A DNA stretch of 64,000 nucleotides, from positions 698,001-762,000 of the forward strand of contig NZ_CP050698.1 in the NCBI RefSeq assembly GCF_005116655.2. Direction: 5' to 3'. Positions within the stretch are counted from its first letter, which is position 1; each line of letters starts with the position of its first letter. Below are positions 61,687 through 64,000 of this stretch, in pieces. Under the pieces are notes generated by a model, which saw only the letters and a program-made list of their open reading frames with translations, did no database searches and was not told the origin of the DNA. Position numbers and translations under genes: made by a program. Source of the stretch: Desulfosediminicola flagellatus (GTDB lineage: Bacteria > Desulfobacterota > Desulfobulbia > Desulfobulbales > Desulfocapsaceae).

Positions 61687-61734
61687 CGGTTTTACGTAGA
61701 TCCTGTTGTGTAGATGTTTCATGAATACATGAAT

Positions 61735-62179
61735 TTATCGGTTATTTAATTCAACCAGTGTGGGGCTGGATTTAATCATACAGTATATCATCATATGGGC
61801 AACTGCTTCATCCCTGTCATTACGTTACTACCCTTCTCTTTTTTGCAATCCCGCTTTTTATATTCCTTGAAAACACACAGATATTGCAGTTCGTAACGTA
61901 CATCGTAATTTGAGAGATTTAGGTGAGTCTGATGTTGAACACATACGTGTGATGATCTCACCTGAAACTGATGGAAGATTTCACTGGAGCTGCTGGTTTC
62001 CGTAGAGCCATAGATTTATCGTTATGGTGTAATGGTTAGATATAAATGAGAAAATACGTTTTTGAATAAAGTATTAATTTTAACATAATGGTATTTGAAA
62101 TTGGTGAGTGTATTGATTTGATCAAGAAGGATTAGTTGGAGGTTACTCCCCCATAAAAAAATCAATTACTCCCATAAAC
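61735..62179. other. Intergenic interval with a possible gene fragment
   Basis: A 45-codon open stretch (61871-62005, ending ETDGRFHWSCWFP then TAG) reads like protein but has no start and no recognised family. GGTGAG (61922-61927) and CTCACC (61957-61962) form a stem within it. Confidence 0.35.
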
Positions 62180-62896
62180 ATGAAGAAAATACTTATCGTA
62201 GATCCGGATAAAAATGCCACGTTTATTCTACAACGGTTGCTTGAAGCAGAATCTTTTAACGTTTTTACTTCACCAACGGTGAGGGAGGCGACAGCTATTC
62301 TCAATGCCGACGTTTTTGATCTTGTTATTATACACCCTGGTATGCAGGTGCTGGATGATGGTGGTGATATGGTTGATTGGTTACAGCTATATGCAGCAGA
62401 GACAAAGATGATTCTTCTGACCGTAAATGAGCATTTCAGTATCATTAATAAGAATATACTCGGGATATTGCAATTCCCTGTAGATTATGTGTCGCTGGTA
62501 AACGTTGTAAAGACTCATCTCGGTGACAGAGGTTTTTCCGGCCTCCTCGATGATGTGCATCTTAAAGACTATATACAGATATTCTGCATGAACGGGACAA
62601 CCAAAGCGATTCTGGTATCTCAAGGTAAAGAGAAAGGAATAATCCTTATTAAGGAAGGACGCGTCATTTATACCGTTTTAAGTGACGTGAAGGGCGAAGA
62701 AGCATTTTACAGGATTATGGCGTGGAAGAAAGGGAAGTTCAAGGAAGTTAAAGTTAAAAAGTTTCCTTCACCAAATATTGAAAAGGATTACCGTTGCCTG
62801 ATTATTGAAGCCTCAAATTATGCTGATAATACACAGGTTGAAGAGAATCTGGTAGATGGACAGACGCAAAGCTTCGACTCATCGATATCCGAATAA
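62180..62896 (+). CDS. Pseudo-receiver plus DUF4388 protein
   Basis: A 238-residue protein. Residues 1-115 follow a receiver fold (ILIVDPDKNATFILQRLL) but the phosphoacceptor position is His (LVIIHPGMQ), so it cannot be phosphorylated in the normal way. Residues ~118-215 match DUF4388/PATAN (GFSGLLDDVHLKDYIQIFCM, GIILIKEGRVIYTVLSDVKG, EAFYRIMAWKKGKF), a domain found in two-component and type IV pilus-related proteins. The next gene starts directly after its stop. Likely a protein-interaction module in signalling. Confidence 0.75.
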   Translation: MKKILIVDPDKNATFILQRLLEAESFNVFTSPTVREATAILNADVFDLVIIHPGMQVLDDGGDMVDWLQLYAAETKMILLTVNEHFSIINKNILGILQFPVDYVSLVNVVKTHLGDRGFSGLLDDVHLKDYIQIFCMNGTTKAILVSQGKEKGIILIKEGRVIYTVLSDVKGEEAFYRIMAWKKGKFKEVKVKKFPSPNIEKDYRCLIIEASNYADNTQVEENLVDGQTQSFDSSISE

Positions 62897-63256
62897 GTGC
62901 TGAAAAACCTGCAGATCAATACCAGGTTGTCAACTGAAGATGAATCGGACGCAACTGAAAAATCCAGCATAGTAGAACAGCGCTTTGAGGGGAAAGGGCC
63001 AGTTACAACAAAACTAAAATTTAAAAGGCTTATGCTCGTAGGCGCAGCACTTCTCCCTGTAATGATTTTTTTGGTAGCTGCCAAAACATTCCTGTTTGAG
63101 CCGGATGTTGTACGTCATTTACCTGTATCAGTAGCTATAGCAGGCAATCAAAACACACCTGTTGAGAAGGAAAATCCTGTTATAGATGACAGGATTACTG
63201 AAGAGGTGAATCCCGATACTACTTTTCCTAAGAGGAAAATATCTATTGTTGATTAG
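62897..63256 (+). CDS. Small single-span membrane protein downstream of the DUF4388 gene
   Basis: A 119-residue protein starting with GTG at 62897, directly after the stop of the previous gene. It has a polar N-terminus (~50 residues), one transmembrane segment (about 52-72, LMLVGAALLPVMIFLVAAKT) and a ~47-residue acidic tail outside. No family is recognised. The immediate adjacency implies co-translation with the pseudo-receiver protein and a shared complex at the inner membrane. Confidence 0.6.
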   Translation: MLKNLQINTRLSTEDESDATEKSSIVEQRFEGKGPVTTKLKFKRLMLVGAALLPVMIFLVAAKTFLFEPDVVRHLPVSVAIAGNQNTPVEKENPVIDDRITEEVNPDTTFPKRKISIVD

Positions 63257-63351
63257 GTAGAGATAATGCAAGAGACTCACGATACTTCCACCCAACTCTC
63301 AGAATCGCAATATTAAGCGAGATTCGCTAAAGTAAGCGATAAAGAAGCCAG

Positions 63352-63400
63352 GAGTCAGGCTCCAGCATGTTGCGTATGTGCTGCAGCCTGACTCTTTTTT
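63352..63400 (+). terminator. Intrinsic terminator
   Basis: GAGTCAGGCT (63352-63361) and AGCCTGACTC (63385-63394) are perfect arms, extended by CAGCA/TGCTG inside, and are followed by six T residues. It ends the rightward pseudo-receiver operon. Confidence 0.9.
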
Positions 63401-63448
63401 CGATCCGGTGTTATCGCTGGGTACAATCAGTCTGGTAAACTTTCTGAA

Positions 63449-64000
63449 CTATATGGATAAAGCAGCGAACCTGTCCATTTTACCTACGGTCAAAATTTCA
63501 CGAAAACCTTCATGGTAAACATTGTTGAGACACGGCAACGGAGAATAGACATCAGGAGTCATTGAATATTTACTTAAGAATTCGATAAACGATTCGAAAT
63601 GCATCGGCCTTGCGTGGTAGTACCCTTGCAAGACATCACAGCCTTCATTGATAAGAAAATCATTTTGCTGGAGGGTCTCAACTCCTTCTGCGACAATAGT
63701 AAGAGAAAGTGCTTTTCCCATGGCGATTGCTGCACGGAGAATTGCCTCATCTCTGGAGTCGCCTTCAATTTCACGTATCAGGCTGCCATCGAGTTTCAAG
63801 GTATCCAGCGGGAGTCGTTTTAATGAGTTGAGCGACGAATACCCTGTGCCGAAATCATCAAGTTCGATATGAAGACCCATCTCACGCAGTGTACTCAGTA
63901 TTTGACTGCCCCGTTCCATATTCTGGACCAGGCAGCTCTCTGTTAATTCCAGTTTAAGTCGTCTGGTATCAATGTTATTGCGGGCAATAATTGCCTGTAC
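63449..64000 (-). CDS. EAL-domain protein, C-terminal part (5' end outside window)
   Basis: The frame stays open to the window edge (64000), so at least 183 residues of a longer protein are present. They form the second half of an EAL c-di-GMP phosphodiesterase domain: LKLELTESCL, LDDFGTGYSSL, LKLDGSLIREI, IVAEGVETLQQ and LQGYYHARPM. The metal ligand Asp pair, the catalytic Lys and the final Glu are visible, so activity is likely. The last ~40 residues after the domain are unremarkable. Upstream domains (often GGDEF or PAS) cannot be seen. Confidence 0.9.
   Translation of the reverse strand, partial: VQAIIARNNIDTRRLKLELTESCLVQNMERGSQILSTLREMGLHIELDDFGTGYSSLNSLKRLPLDTLKLDGSLIREIEGDSRDEAILRAAIAMGKALSLTIVAEGVETLQQNDFLINEGCDVLQGYYHARPMHFESFIEFLSKYSMTPDVYSPLPCLNNVYHEGFREILTVGKMDRFAALSI

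Overview
The window looks like chromosomal DNA of an anaerobic, mesophilic Desulfobacterota bacterium, probably Desulfobulbales-like. This is inferred from a lactate permease plus GlcD/GlcF-type D-lactate dehydrogenase locus of the kind found in sulfate reducers, from the very large number of two-component and sigma-54 regulators, from the HTH/cysteine-rich and DUF4388 proteins, and from moderate GC. No rRNA, tRNA or CRISPR array was seen.

Layout. 1-3.7 kb: end of a lactate permease, then a flavin/iron-sulfur D-lactate dehydrogenase pair. 3.7-8.2 kb: an eroded zone with a broken ModC-like ATPase, a periplasmic binding protein, a REP-associated transposase remnant and a secreted GDSL esterase with a PEP-CTERM tail. 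8.2-14.4 kb: a GGDEF/EAL protein, a periplasmic KatG, a TraV-like conjugation remnant and a DUF2799 lipoprotein. 14.4-24 kb: a PstS-like protein with a hybrid kinase, a small autoregulated-looking HTH/Cys protein, a YkgJ-like protein, a YajD-like nuclease, TruA and a radical SAM enzyme. 24-31.5 kb: a hybrid kinase, a multi-PAS sigma-54 activator and a kinase/NtrC pair. 31.5-36.5 kb: RDD, PhzF, TetR, DsrE-like, DUF1566 and GNAT genes. 36.5-42.4 kb: a PhnD-like protein, hybrid kinase and HD-GYP regulator in one tight operon, then a DUF808 protein.

42.6-59 kb is the most unusual part. Two paralogous ~70-residue single-span membrane proteins and an FtsH-type protease each follow a sigma-54-like promoter of nearly the same sequence. 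Next come a membrane protein with a histidine-less DHp domain and a seven-gene leftward signalling operon: cytidylate kinase-like/BON/receiver fusion, receiver, PAS-sigma-54 activator, NifX-like protein, Cache kinase, receiver, and an ATPase-less histidine phosphotransferase-like protein. A rightward set follows with a good sigma-54 promoter: receiver, SLC13 anion permease, NhaD Na+/H+ antiporter; HtpX lies further downstream. I infer a sigma-54-linked membrane-stress and ion-homeostasis locus.

59-64 kb: a chemoreceptor, a DksA/TraR-type zinc finger protein, a pseudo-receiver/DUF4388 protein with a small membrane partner, and the end of an EAL protein.

At least two dispersed short repeat families recur between genes: a ~90-155 bp MITE-like element with TGTCCGA...TCGGACA ends, and a short GGRGTCGGAC element that forms the 3' ends of two genes or pseudogenes.
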